NCBI GenBank assembly: GCA_020639095.1
Contig: JACKHH010000009.1
Span: 1-64,000 of the forward strand
DNA length: 64,000 nucleotides
Reading direction: 5' to 3'
DNA from: Phycisphaerales bacterium
GTDB taxonomy: Bacteria > Planctomycetota > Phycisphaerae > UBA1845
Part shown: positions 24,646-33,003 of the stretch, one piece after another
Position numbering within the stretch: the first letter of the stretch is position 1
Layout of the letters: the number at the start of each line of letters is the position of its first letter
Translations under genes and position numbers: made by a program
The notes under the pieces: model-generated
The model's database searches: none
What the model saw: only the letters and a program-made list of their open reading frames with translations
What the model was told of the DNA's origin: nothing

Positions 24646-25394
24646 CCCGCCGCATCATTCCCTGTCTCGACATTCGCGGTGACCGCGTCGTCAAGGGCGT
24701 GAAGTTTCAGAACCTCCGCGATGCCGGCGACCCGCTCGAACGCGCTCGCGCGTACATGGACGCGGGCGCCGACGAATTGTGTTTTCTCGATGTGACCGCG
24801 TCGCTCGAAGACCGCCCGCTGCTGCTCGAACTGCTCCAGCGCTTGTCGCGCGTGCTCTTCATTCCGTTCAGCGTCGGCGGCGGTGTCCGCAGCGTGGACG
24901 ACGCGCGCGATCTCCTGCGCAGCGGCGCGGACAAAGTCGGCGTCAACACCGCCGCGGTCAGTCGCCCCGACCTGCTCAACGAACTCGCCCGCGCGTTCGG
25001 CAACCAGTGCGTCGTGCTGTCCATCGACACGCGCCGCGACGGCGACGAATGGTACGTCACCACGCACGGCGGACGCGAACTCACCAACCGCACCGCTCGC
25101 GCCTGGGCCACGGAAGCCGTGGAGCGCGGCGCCGGTGAAATCCTGCTCAACTGCATCGACACCGACGGTGTGCGCGGTGGTTTCGAACTCTCTTTGACCG
25201 ATGAAATCGCGGCGCTCGTGCCCGTTCCGGTCATCGCGTCCGGTGGCGCCGGTTCACCGCAGCATTTTGTCGACCTCTTCACGAAGACCGGCGCACAAGC
25301 CGGTCTGGCTGCGTCCATTTTCCACGACGGCAGCACCACCCCAAACGACATCAAACGCGCCCTGCAATCCGCGGGCGTGGAGGTACGCTTGTGA
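24639..25394 (+). CDS. hisF: Imidazole glycerol phosphate synthase, cyclase subunit (HisF)
   Basis: A 251-residue TIM barrel making IGP and AICAR from PRFAR and ammonia. RRIIPCLDIRGDRVVKGVKF contains the catalytic Asp (about residue 11), FSVGGGVRS and GADKVGVNTAA are phosphate-site loops, and SIDTRRDGDEWYVTTHGGRE contains the second catalytic Asp (about residue 130). IASGGAGSPQHF closes the second phosphate site. ATG 24639 is chosen because CGGAGG lies ~7 bases upstream and it gives the canonical N-terminus. It overlaps the fused hisA gene by 4 bp (GTGA). Confidence 0.95.
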   Translation: MLTRRIIPCLDIRGDRVVKGVKFQNLRDAGDPLERARAYMDAGADELCFLDVTASLEDRPLLLELLQRLSRVLFIPFSVGGGVRSVDDARDLLRSGADKVGVNTAAVSRPDLLNELARAFGNQCVVLSIDTRRDGDEWYVTTHGGRELTNRTARAWATEAVERGAGEILLNCIDTDGVRGGFELSLTDEIAALVPVPVIASGGAGSPQHFVDLFTKTGAQAGLAASIFHDGSTTPNDIKRALQSAGVEVRL

Positions 25395-26629
25395 TTATCC
25401 CAAGTATCGATCTGATCGACGGCAAAGCCGTTCAACTCAAACAGGGCCGCGACCTGTTGCTCACCGACCCACGCGACCCCGTCGAACTCGCTCGCGAGTT
25501 CAACCGCTACGGACCAGTCGCGATCGTCGACCTCGACGCAGCCCTAGGCCGCGGCAACAACACCGACGTGATCGCCCGTTGCTGCCAAGTCGCCGAGTGT
25601 CGCGTCAGTGGCGGCGTACGCAGTGCCGACGACGTGCGCAACTGGATCAAACGCGGCGCGCGCAAGGTCGTGATCGGCACGATGGCGACGCCTGACTTCC
25701 TCAAGCAGTTTCCGCGCGAGTGGCTCATCGCTGCCGTTGACGCCCGTGGCAAGAACGTAGTCGATCAGGGCTGGACGCGCGACACGCAGGCAAACGTCGT
25801 CGCCCGCGCAGCGGAATTGTCCGCGTATTGCAGCGAAATCCTCTTCACGCAGGTCGAACGCGAAGGCATGCTCGCGGGCCCGGACATCGCCACCGCCCAG
25901 TCCCTGCGCGATGCTGTTGGGATTCCCATCACGGTGGCCGGCGGCGTGCGCAACGCGCAGGACGTGGCGGAGTTGTCGTCGGCTGGCTTCAGCGCGCAGA
26001 TCGGCAGAGCGCTCTACGAGAAGCACCTCGACCTCGCGGAATCGTGGACCGAATGCATCGCGTTCAACAGCGACGGATTGGTGCCGACGGTCGTGCAGGA
26101 CGCGGCAAGTCGCGACGTGCTCATGCTGGCGTGGAGCAATGCGGAATCGCTGCTTACGTCGCTCGTTGAGGGCGTCGGTTGCTACTGGTCGCGTTCGCGC
26201 AAGGAACTCTGGCGCAAGGGCGCGACGTCAGGCCACACGCAACGCCTCGTGGCTGCACGCTTCGACTGCGATCGCGACTGCATCCGCTTCACCGTCGAGC
26301 AAACTGGACCCGCGTGCCACACCGGTACGCCCACCTGTTTCGGCGACGCGCAGCGCGACGTGCTCGACGATCTTTATGCCACGCTCGCACAGCGCAAAGC
26401 CACCGCAAACAGCGGCGCGAAACCCAGCTACACACAAAAACTGATGGCCGATCGCGAGTTGCTCGCGTCCAAACTGCGCGAGGAAACGGAAGAGATTATC
26501 GTCTCACCGGATCGTGAGAACCTGCGCTGGGAGTGCGCCGACCTGCTCTACCACCTGCTCGTACGCATGGCTGCGGACGATCTCGCACCCGGCGAAGTTA
26601 TGGACGAACTCCGCAGCCGGATGCGCTGA
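25391..26629 (+). CDS. Trifunctional HisA-HisI-HisE fusion
   Basis: A 412-residue protein joining three histidine enzymes. Residues 1 to ~220: HisA (ProFAR isomerase) TIM barrel with PSIDLIDGKAVQLKQG (catalytic Asp), VSGGVRS, AAVDARGKNVVDQGW (second Asp) and VAGGVRN. Residues ~225 to 325: HisI (PR-AMP cyclohydrolase) with SRSRKELWRKGATSGHTQ, metal-binding DCDRDC and TGPACHTGTPTCF. Residues ~330 to 412: HisE (PR-ATP pyrophosphatase) with SYTQKLMADRELLASKLREE, then the acidic E-E and W-E-C-A-D-L-L-Y-H helix. HisI-HisE fusions are common; HisA at the front of them is not an arrangement I know as usual. There is no stop or frameshift between the parts. Last gene of the operon. Confidence 0.92.
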   Translation: MIIPSIDLIDGKAVQLKQGRDLLLTDPRDPVELAREFNRYGPVAIVDLDAALGRGNNTDVIARCCQVAECRVSGGVRSADDVRNWIKRGARKVVIGTMATPDFLKQFPREWLIAAVDARGKNVVDQGWTRDTQANVVARAAELSAYCSEILFTQVEREGMLAGPDIATAQSLRDAVGIPITVAGGVRNAQDVAELSSAGFSAQIGRALYEKHLDLAESWTECIAFNSDGLVPTVVQDAASRDVLMLAWSNAESLLTSLVEGVGCYWSRSRKELWRKGATSGHTQRLVAARFDCDRDCIRFTVEQTGPACHTGTPTCFGDAQRDVLDDLYATLAQRKATANSGAKPSYTQKLMADRELLASKLREETEEIIVSPDRENLRWECADLLYHLLVRMAADDLAPGEVMDELRSRMR

Positions 26630-26694
26630 ACCATCAATAGCGAATGATTAGGTGAAGAGAACGACGCGCGTGCGGACTGAACGCGCGTAGCAGA

Positions 26695-27006
26695 CTAACT
26701 GAGCGCGTCTTTGAGCACCCTGCCGAGGATGGATTCGAGCTTACCGTCAACGTCGTACAAACCGTTGGCAATCTCGCTGCGGATCCGCGCCACCTTGTCG
26801 ACGCGAATCGTCGAGGACGAGTCCTCAAGTTCGGCAAGTTGCGTGCCCGTTGTGGAAAACTCAACGGTGTCGGTGCCGTCGTCGTGCGGAGCAGCCACAG
26901 CCGCGGTGCTCGCCATCGACGCGGATGACTCGCCGCGCGTGGGCGCAACCTGCGCAACGAAGGGGTAGATCAGTCGTGCGTTTTCGAGATTGTTGATCTC
27001 GTTCAT
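26695..27006 (-). CDS. flgM: FlgM-like anti-sigma-28 factor
   Basis: A 103-residue protein with a disordered Ala/Ser/Thr-rich N-terminal half and a C-terminal helical half VDKVARIRSEIANGLYDVDGKLE that matches the sigma-28-binding part of FlgM (V-x-K-V-A-x-I-x-x-x-I-x-x-G-x-Y-x-V-D). FlgM holds FliA until the flagellar hook is complete and is then exported. ATG 27006 has GGAG about 7 bases upstream. No flagellar gene is in the window, so it stands alone between the his operon and xseB. The match is confined to ~35 residues, hence moderate confidence. Confidence 0.6.
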   Translation of the reverse strand: MNEINNLENARLIYPFVAQVAPTRGESSASMASTAAVAAPHDDGTDTVEFSTTGTQLAELEDSSSTIRVDKVARIRSEIANGLYDVDGKLESILGRVLKDALS

Positions 27007-27578
27007 CGCCTTGCTCCATCAGGGCGCTTCGGCATCAACCGAAGCCAGGACCGATTGCCGCAAAATACCGAACATCCGAAAAAGAACATCAGGCAGCGCC
27101 CAACCGGGCAATTCGCCGAATCCCAACCGCGATTCAGCCACCTACCTAACATCCTCGCGCCAACAACGATTCATCCGTGAACCTCAGCGCGGCGTATCGG
27201 ACCTCCCTTTCCGTGCTACTAGTATCGGCAGCAAGGTTTTCGGTCCTTGAACGATTCCGCCAGAAAACTCCACCGAGGTGACGAAATCCTACAACATCCT
27301 GGGGCTCGCCGCCCGCGAAAAGCCTACATATTGCCCCTCTGCCCCACATCTACACCGTATCGGACCTACACCGGCATGTTCAAGCGTCAATTGATACCGA
27401 ACATAGTCCCATAAAACGCCGAAGCCCGGCATCAGCCACCCGCGTTCGCAGTACTGGGGTGAATGCCCTCTCTGAGCCTCCCAGACGCAATGATGGTATG
27501 CCGGCAGGCTGGTCGATGGCTACCGCGAAATGAATTTGGGGGCAGAAATGTCCGGAAATGGGGCGGGAAGTACCTAAC
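27007..27578. other. Intergenic interval, no gene recognised
   Basis: About 570 bp between the FlgM-like start and the xseB stop, with lower GC than the flanking genes. The motif GTATCGG occurs at 27194-27200, 27222-27228 and 27357-27363. On the minus strand 27222-27229 reads GCCGATAC, close to a sigma-28 -10 box, but no good -35 partner is present. No RNA gene seen. Confidence 0.4.
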
Positions 27579-27800
27579 TCAGGCGTCGGTGTCCTGTTCG
27601 GGACCGGTGGCGTCGGCTTGCAGGCGCACGATCCGCTGCTCGGCCTCCGTGAGGATCTCGCGGCAGCGCTGCACGAGCTTCATGCCCTCTTCGTACCGCG
27701 CGATGGACTCTTCCAGGCCGATCTTGCCCTGCTCGATCTCGTCGGCAATCGACTCGAGCCGGGCCAACGCCTCTTCGAATTTCGGTGCTTTCTTGCTCAT
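27579..27800 (-). CDS. xseB: Exodeoxyribonuclease VII small subunit
   Basis: A 73-residue helical protein: KFEEALARLESIADEIEQGKIGLEESIARYEEGMKLVQRCREILTEAEQRI, the typical XseB coiled-coil pair, with an acidic tail. It binds the large subunit to form the ssDNA exonuclease used in repair. The ATG lies 31 bp after the xseA stop, so the two are co-transcribed; longer upstream frames are not conserved-looking. Confidence 0.92.
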   Translation of the reverse strand: MSKKAPKFEEALARLESIADEIEQGKIGLEESIARYEEGMKLVQRCREILTEAEQRIVRLQADATGPEQDTDA

Positions 27801-27831
27801 GTGCTCTTTTTGCCGCGCCGCAGCCCCCACG

Positions 27832-29397
27832 TCAATCGAACAATTCGCCCTGCTTGTCGTCCACCACACGCGACTCGAACTCACCGTCCGCAAGCTGGGT
27901 GACAATCCGCGAGCCCTCACGAACAGCGGACGCTTCCCGAACAACCTTGCCGGTACGTTTGTCACGCGTTATCGAGAACCCGCGCTGTAGCGTCGCACGG
28001 TAGCCCATCGCAGCTAGTCGCACCGCGTCGGCATCCACCCGCGTTTTCTGTCGCGTCAAACCGGCCACTGTTGCGAGTTCGATGCGCCTGGCGAGTTCGC
28101 GCACGCGATCGTTGCGCGCCGGCAACTCGCGATCCGGCGAAACACGCACCAACCGCTCATGCATGCGCGTCAGTTCGCGCTCCTCACGCCGCGTCCGCGC
28201 GGTCCAACCCGCAAGTACGCGATGCTGAACCGCAAGCAAGCGCGCACGCTGGCGCGCGACGTATTCCTGCGGGCTGAGCCGCTGCACAACGAGCGCAAGG
28301 TCGCGTACGCGCAGACTCCGCCGGTCGCAGCTTCGCCGCACGCCCGCCTCCATCTGCCGACTCGCCGCCAATACCCGCTGCGAACCGTCGCGCACGATCG
28401 ACCGCGGCTCGGCATACACCCGCCGCCGCACGACCGACGCAAGCTCCGCGCGGCGCAGATCGAACAGGTGCGTCAGGTTGCGGCTCATGCGGTGGGCGCG
28501 GTACGCGAACTCATCGAGCACATCTGCCTTGCGCGGCGCCGCCAACTCAGCGGCAGCGGTGGGCGTAGCCGCGCGAACGTCGGCGACGAAATCCGCGATC
28601 GTCACGTCCGTTTCGTGCCCGACAGCACTGATAATGGGGATTCTGCTCGCGAAAATGGCCCGCGCGACGGCTTCGTCGTTGAAGGCCGCGAGGTCCTCTG
28701 CCGATCCTCCGCCGCGTCCGACGATGAGCACATCGATCCCGCCGAGGGCTTCGCTTCGCCGGTTCATCGCGGTGATCGCGGTAGCGACGCTTCGGGCAGC
28801 TCCCGGCCCCTGCACGGTCACCGGGTACTGGTAGAGCGTCGCGCACGGGTAGCGTCGCGCGAGCGTATCGACAATATCCTGGATGGCTGCCCCCGTCGGA
28901 CTGGTGATAATCCCAATGCGCTCGGGATACGCAGGTAGCGCCTGTTTGTGACGCTCGTCGAACAACCCTTCCTTCTTGAGTCTTTCACAAAGCTGGCGGA
29001 AGGCCAGCTCGGCAGCCCCCACCCCGCGCGGCTCGATCCGGCGCGCGTAGAGTTGATAGCGACCGGCGCGCTCGAACACGCTGACGCTGCCGGTGACGAC
29101 CACGTCCATTCCGTCCTGTGGCGCGAACTTGAGCTTGCTTGCGTCGGAGCGCCACATCACGCCCGCGATTTCGCAGGCGTCGTCCTTGAGCGTGAAGTAG
29201 CAGTGACCGCTGGAGTGCTTTTTGAAGTTGCTCAGTTCGCCGGCCACGTACACGGTCGCGGGTAGTGACGATTCGATTGCATCGCGAATGCGCTGCGTGA
29301 TTTCCGCGACGGTGAGCACGCGTTCGCGCGGCGCAGGCGATGGCGCATCGCCACCCGCGCCTACCGCCAGATTGGGATCGAAAGGCTTCCGTGCCAT
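27832..29397 (-). CDS. xseA: Exodeoxyribonuclease VII large subunit
   Basis: A 521-residue catalytic subunit of ExoVII, which degrades ssDNA to oligonucleotides in both directions. N-terminal OB fold: VYVAGELSNFKKHSSGHCYFTLKD. Catalytic domain: PERIGIITSPTGAAIQDI, VLIVGRGGGSAEDLAAFNDE, PIISAVGHETDVTIADFVADVRAATPTAAAEL. A long Arg-rich coiled-coil region (about residues 290-450) and the C-terminal GFSITRDKRTGKVV segment follow. Start 29397 (MARKPFDPN) is 7 bp after the thioredoxin gene stop. This makes the order thioredoxin-TPR, xseA, xseB one minus-strand operon. Confidence 0.95.
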   Translation of the reverse strand: MARKPFDPNLAVGAGGDAPSPAPRERVLTVAEITQRIRDAIESSLPATVYVAGELSNFKKHSSGHCYFTLKDDACEIAGVMWRSDASKLKFAPQDGMDVVVTGSVSVFERAGRYQLYARRIEPRGVGAAELAFRQLCERLKKEGLFDERHKQALPAYPERIGIITSPTGAAIQDIVDTLARRYPCATLYQYPVTVQGPGAARSVATAITAMNRRSEALGGIDVLIVGRGGGSAEDLAAFNDEAVARAIFASRIPIISAVGHETDVTIADFVADVRAATPTAAAELAAPRKADVLDEFAYRAHRMSRNLTHLFDLRRAELASVVRRRVYAEPRSIVRDGSQRVLAASRQMEAGVRRSCDRRSLRVRDLALVVQRLSPQEYVARQRARLLAVQHRVLAGWTARTRREERELTRMHERLVRVSPDRELPARNDRVRELARRIELATVAGLTRQKTRVDADAVRLAAMGYRATLQRGFSITRDKRTGKVVREASAVREGSRIVTQLADGEFESRVVDDKQGELFD

Positions 29398-29404
29398 CAC
29401 GCAA

Positions 29405-30778
29405 CTAGCCGGAGTGTGCCGTCTTGCCGCGCAGATCATCAACGCAGTTGGTCAGAATCCACTTGTCGCGATCGCTTTCCACTTTGTTGAGGTTGTCCTC
29501 GCAGAGCGAGATGGCTTCGTCTGTCTTGCCCAGGGCAAACATCAGCCGCGCGACCGTGTCGGTAACGTTGGCCTTTTCCTCCTCGGCAGCGTGCGACAGC
29601 GCGAACTTCGCGTAGTCAAGGCACTCGGGGATCGGCTTTTGCGAGAGATACCCCTCCCACGCCAGAGCGTGCTGCGAGTCGGGCGAATCGTCGAACGCCA
29701 GCACGCGCTTCGCGAGTTTGCGAGCATCGTCGGTACGGTCGAGTGCGAGCAGGATTTGGAAGAACTCCGCAGCCCGTGCCACCGTTTGCGCTTTGATCAT
29801 GTCGCGTTGCTCGTCGCCGGCATTCGGATTCTCCTTGGCAAGGTCGGCAAGCGCCTTCGAGCCGTCACTGAAGATTTCCTCGAGGCGCGCGTTGATGTCC
29901 ACACCACCGGCGATGTCCTTGTAGCGATGCGCTTCCAGCAATGCCGGGAACGCATACGTGAACAACGTCTGAGCCGTTGGCGACTGCGCGCCGCGTGACG
30001 CGACCGCATCGTACGTCGCAAGCAGACGATCCGAGTCCATCGTCACCATGCAAAACCCGGCATAGAACGCGGGATCGCCGGGATTCGGCTTGTTGTCGAG
30101 CAGGCGGCGCTCCACCACGTCGCGCCGGCGCATCAGTTCCTCACCGGCGGGTTCGTACATCGTGGCAAGCGTGAACAGTTCATCAAGCAAACGCGTATCG
30201 CGCAACTCGGCAAAACTCGGATCCTTCTCGGTACCGTGATCCAGGCACCAGAGCAACTCGCGAAGCGCTCCGCCGAAATCATTCTTCCGCACCAATCCCG
30301 AGGCAAGGTCCAGACGCAGTTTGGGGTTGTCCGGGTTCTTCTCAAGCTCCTGCTTGGTGCGGTCCATCGCCGTCACGCCCATGTGCAGGTCCTTGGCGGC
30401 TTCGCGAAACTCATCAGCCGTCACGTAGCCGTTGATGCGCTCGAGGACTTCGCCCTTGCTGTTGAGAAAGACCAACGTGGGATAGAACTCCACCTCGAAC
30501 TTGTCGGCGAGCTTCTCATCTTTCTCCGCGTCAACCTCCAGCGACACCGCCTTTTCGGTGAGCCACTTCACGACCCACGCATCCTTGAAGGTCGTCGCCT
30601 CCATCATTTTGCACGGACCGCACCATGTGGTGTAAAAGTCGATAAACAGCAGCTTGCCGTCCTTCTCAGCTTCCTTGAGCGCAGCGTCAAACCCGAGCTT
30701 GCGAAACGGCCCTTCCGCTTGCGCCGGACTTGCGCTGAGCGCAGCCGCGGCAATCAACGTGGTGAGAATGTAGTTCAT
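29405..30778 (-). CDS. Exported thioredoxin-like protein with helical repeats
   Basis: A 457-residue protein. Signal peptide LTTLIAAAALSASPAQA is followed by a thioredoxin-fold domain (residues ~22-140) with active site TTWCGPCK, the cis-Pro strand EFYPTLVFLNSKGEV, and no DsbD membrane part. Residues ~145-457 are helical, TPR-like (NPDNPKLRLDLASGLVRKNDFGGALRELLWCL, then DTVARLMFALGKTDEAISLCEDNL). It would act as a periplasmic disulfide reductase or thiol-handling protein, with the repeats as a partner-binding surface. ATG 30778 is the first start that gives a clean signal peptide. Confidence 0.8.
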   Translation of the reverse strand: MNYILTTLIAAAALSASPAQAEGPFRKLGFDAALKEAEKDGKLLFIDFYTTWCGPCKMMEATTFKDAWVVKWLTEKAVSLEVDAEKDEKLADKFEVEFYPTLVFLNSKGEVLERINGYVTADEFREAAKDLHMGVTAMDRTKQELEKNPDNPKLRLDLASGLVRKNDFGGALRELLWCLDHGTEKDPSFAELRDTRLLDELFTLATMYEPAGEELMRRRDVVERRLLDNKPNPGDPAFYAGFCMVTMDSDRLLATYDAVASRGAQSPTAQTLFTYAFPALLEAHRYKDIAGGVDINARLEEIFSDGSKALADLAKENPNAGDEQRDMIKAQTVARAAEFFQILLALDRTDDARKLAKRVLAFDDSPDSQHALAWEGYLSQKPIPECLDYAKFALSHAAEEEKANVTDTVARLMFALGKTDEAISLCEDNLNKVESDRDKWILTNCVDDLRGKTAHSG

Positions 30779-30891
30779 GTATCGCACAGGCAATCCCTCG
30801 TTTTCTTACCTCATCGAACGTTGCAACTATCGCTCCGGCGACCAATACGCCTATTGTAGACGGTGACGCGAGAACCAGCGAAATCCCCGCG

Positions 30892-31575
30892 TTACTTGCG
30901 CCGCTTGACCGGCGGACCGGTAACCGGCACCGGGCCGGGTCGTGCGCCCACCGGTGTATTCGGCTGCGCTGCTCGCGTCATGCCGCCAGATTCACTGCGC
31001 TGTAACACTGCCTGCCCCTGCGTCTCGTCATAGCGTGCGCGAAACTCGCCGGCAAGCACGGTTTGGCCGACATCCGTCCAACCTGTCAGAATATGAAAGA
31101 TCTCGCGGCCTGCGATCAAACGGAATTTTACACGCAATACGTTCCCCGGAAGCTCCCACACGGACGCGATTCCGCGCAGCGATCGGTAGCGCGCGTGGTC
31201 CGCGCCCTGGCGAACGTAGCAGCGCAGCGACGCGCTGGTAAGCTGGTAGTCCCGTGCGCGCTCGGCTGGAATACCGGGAAGCACCAGGGAAAAATCCATG
31301 CGGCGCTGACGCGAGATCTGCTTTTCGTGCGAATTGCCGCGAACGGCTGATATGTTGATGGTATCACCGTCGAGCCACCAGTACGCCGCGCGCACCGATT
31401 CGCTGTCAACCAACTCGGCTTCGCTGGGCAGGCGACGAAAGTCGAGATCGATGAAATCGACTCGACTTTGAGCGCAGCCCGCAGCCGCGCCGGCGCAGCA
31501 AAAACCCGCGAACATCACGCAGTGCGCAACGCGTCGGCGAGCAATCGCACCTAGGCAAGCGGGAACTGTTTGCAA
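30892..31575 (-). CDS. Predicted lipoprotein of unknown function
   Basis: About 227 residues. An Arg-containing N-terminus is followed by a hydrophobic stretch ending in a lipobox-like AAAGC near residue 34, then a beta-rich globular part with no motif I recognise, and a Pro-rich basic tail ending PVKRRK. The start is uncertain. TTG 31575 overlaps the glyA stop by 25 bp, while GTG 31518 and ATG 31515 are shorter but lose the positively charged signal region. It may be cotranscribed with glyA. Confidence 0.5.
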   Translation of the reverse strand: MQTVPACLGAIARRRVAHCVMFAGFCCAGAAAGCAQSRVDFIDLDFRRLPSEAELVDSESVRAAYWWLDGDTINISAVRGNSHEKQISRQRRMDFSLVLPGIPAERARDYQLTSASLRCYVRQGADHARYRSLRGIASVWELPGNVLRVKFRLIAGREIFHILTGWTDVGQTVLAGEFRARYDETQGQAVLQRSESGGMTRAAQPNTPVGARPGPVPVTGPPVKRRK

Positions 31576-32813
31576 AGCGCGGATACCTCGCCTCTTGCAC
31601 GTTCGATCGCCTGCGCATCGCCGCGGGATTGCAGCACCGCGTCGATCAAACCGGCGATCGTTTTCATTTCGTCGATACCCATGCCACGCGTCGTGGCCGC
31701 GGGCGCACCGATACGCAAACCGCTGGTGTGAATCGGCTTGCGCTCGTCGAACGGAATCATGTTCTTGTTAACAATGATACCCGCGCGTTCGAGCCAGGTT
31801 TCAGCGTCCTGACCGGTAACGTCGGGATAGTTCGGCCTCAGGTCGACGAGCATCAGGTGGTTGTCGGTTCCACCGGAGACGATGCGATTGCCGGCTTCGG
31901 TGAGGAACCCGGCGAGCGCGGCTGCGTTGTCAAGCACCTGCTGCTGATATGCTTTGAACCCTGGCTGAAGCGCCTCGCCGAACGCCACAGCTTTTCCCAA
32001 GACCACGTGCATGAGCGGACCGCCTTGGGTACCGGGGAAGATGCGCGAATCGATTTTCTTCGCGTAGTCCTCCTTGCACATAATCATGCCGCCGCGCGGA
32101 CCGCGCAGCGTCTTGTGCGTCGTCGTGGTCACGAAGGCGGACATCGGCACGGGCGACGGGTGCAGCCCCACGGCGACGAGGCCCGCAATGTGGGCGATGT
32201 CCGCAAGGTGCAGAGCACCGACTTCGTTCGCAATCTCCGCGAAAGCGTTGAAGTCGATCGTGCGCGGGTACGCGCTCGCGCCCGAGATAATCAGCTTGGG
32301 TTTGTGTTCGCGCGCGAGTGCGCGGATGGCGGCGTAGTCGAGGCATTCGCTTTCGCGATCAACACCGTAGGAAACGATGTTGTAGAGCATCCCGCTGATG
32401 TTCACCTTGAGCCCGTGCGACAGATGGCCGCCGTGCGCGAGGTCGAGCGACAGGACGGTGTCACCTGGCTCAAGGCACGCCAGATAGACAGCCGTGTTCG
32501 CCTGGCTGCCCGAGTGCGGCTGAACGTTGACGTGGTCGCAACCAAAGAGCTGTTTCGCGCGATCGCGGGCCAGATCCTCAGCCGCGTCCATGTTGACGCA
32601 CCCACCGTAGTACCGCTTCCCGGGATAGCCTTCCGCGTACTTGTTGGTGAACACGGACCCCACGGCTTGGCGGACCGCCGGCGAAACGTGGTTCTCGGAA
32701 GCGATCAGTTCGATGGTCGACTGCTGGCGAGCCTCTTCCGCACCCAGGATTTCCCAAGCGCGCGGATCACTCGCCGCCAGGTTCGTATCAGCCGTGTCCG
32801 TCATCATGCTCAT
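31551..32813 (-). CDS. glyA: Serine hydroxymethyltransferase
   Basis: A 420-residue PLP enzyme converting serine and tetrahydrofolate to glycine and methylene-THF. Signatures: ELIASENHVSPAV, NKYAEGYPGKRYYGGC, HSGSQANTAVYLA, the PLP Lys in VTTTTHKTLRGPRGG, and GTDNHLMLVDLR. Length is standard. It is the main source of one-carbon units, and formyl-THF derived from them would feed the formyltransferase at 5657. No riboswitch is visible upstream. Confidence 0.96.
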   Translation of the reverse strand: MSMMTDTADTNLAASDPRAWEILGAEEARQQSTIELIASENHVSPAVRQAVGSVFTNKYAEGYPGKRYYGGCVNMDAAEDLARDRAKQLFGCDHVNVQPHSGSQANTAVYLACLEPGDTVLSLDLAHGGHLSHGLKVNISGMLYNIVSYGVDRESECLDYAAIRALAREHKPKLIISGASAYPRTIDFNAFAEIANEVGALHLADIAHIAGLVAVGLHPSPVPMSAFVTTTTHKTLRGPRGGMIMCKEDYAKKIDSRIFPGTQGGPLMHVVLGKAVAFGEALQPGFKAYQQQVLDNAAALAGFLTEAGNRIVSGGTDNHLMLVDLRPNYPDVTGQDAETWLERAGIIVNKNMIPFDERKPIHTSGLRIGAPAATTRGMGIDEMKTIAGLIDAVLQSRGDAQAIERARGEVSALCKQFPLA

Positions 32814-32931
32814 GCTTGCCCCCTGTTTGAAAACACCACTGCGAAACGGCAGGGCCTGTTATAGCGCCAAGCGGCAATCGAGGCAACCAGACTCACCGCA
32901 GCAGTGCAGACCCAACCGTAAAAAGAAGAAA

Positions 32932-32964
32932 CCCGCCTGCCCCGCATAGAGCGGGACAGGCGGG
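32932..32964 (-). terminator. Rho-independent terminator after the giant secreted-protein gene
   Basis: Stem of 14 bp with one mismatch (CCCGCCTGCCCCGC / GCGGGACAGGCGGG) and a 5-nt loop. On the minus strand it is followed by a T-rich run (TTTCTTCTTTTT, complement of 32920-32931). It lies 40 bp beyond the stop of the 33004-39084 gene. Confidence 0.85.
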
Positions 32965-33003
32965 AGTAGTTACTTCTGATGTCGCCGAACTAGCGAAGCG
33001 TCA

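Noticed and set aside
27222..27229. Sigma-28 promoter for the FlgM-like gene
   Set aside because: GCCGATAC resembles the -10 box, but the matching -35 TAAAGTTT-like element at 11 bp spacing is missing and the site is ~215 bp from the start.
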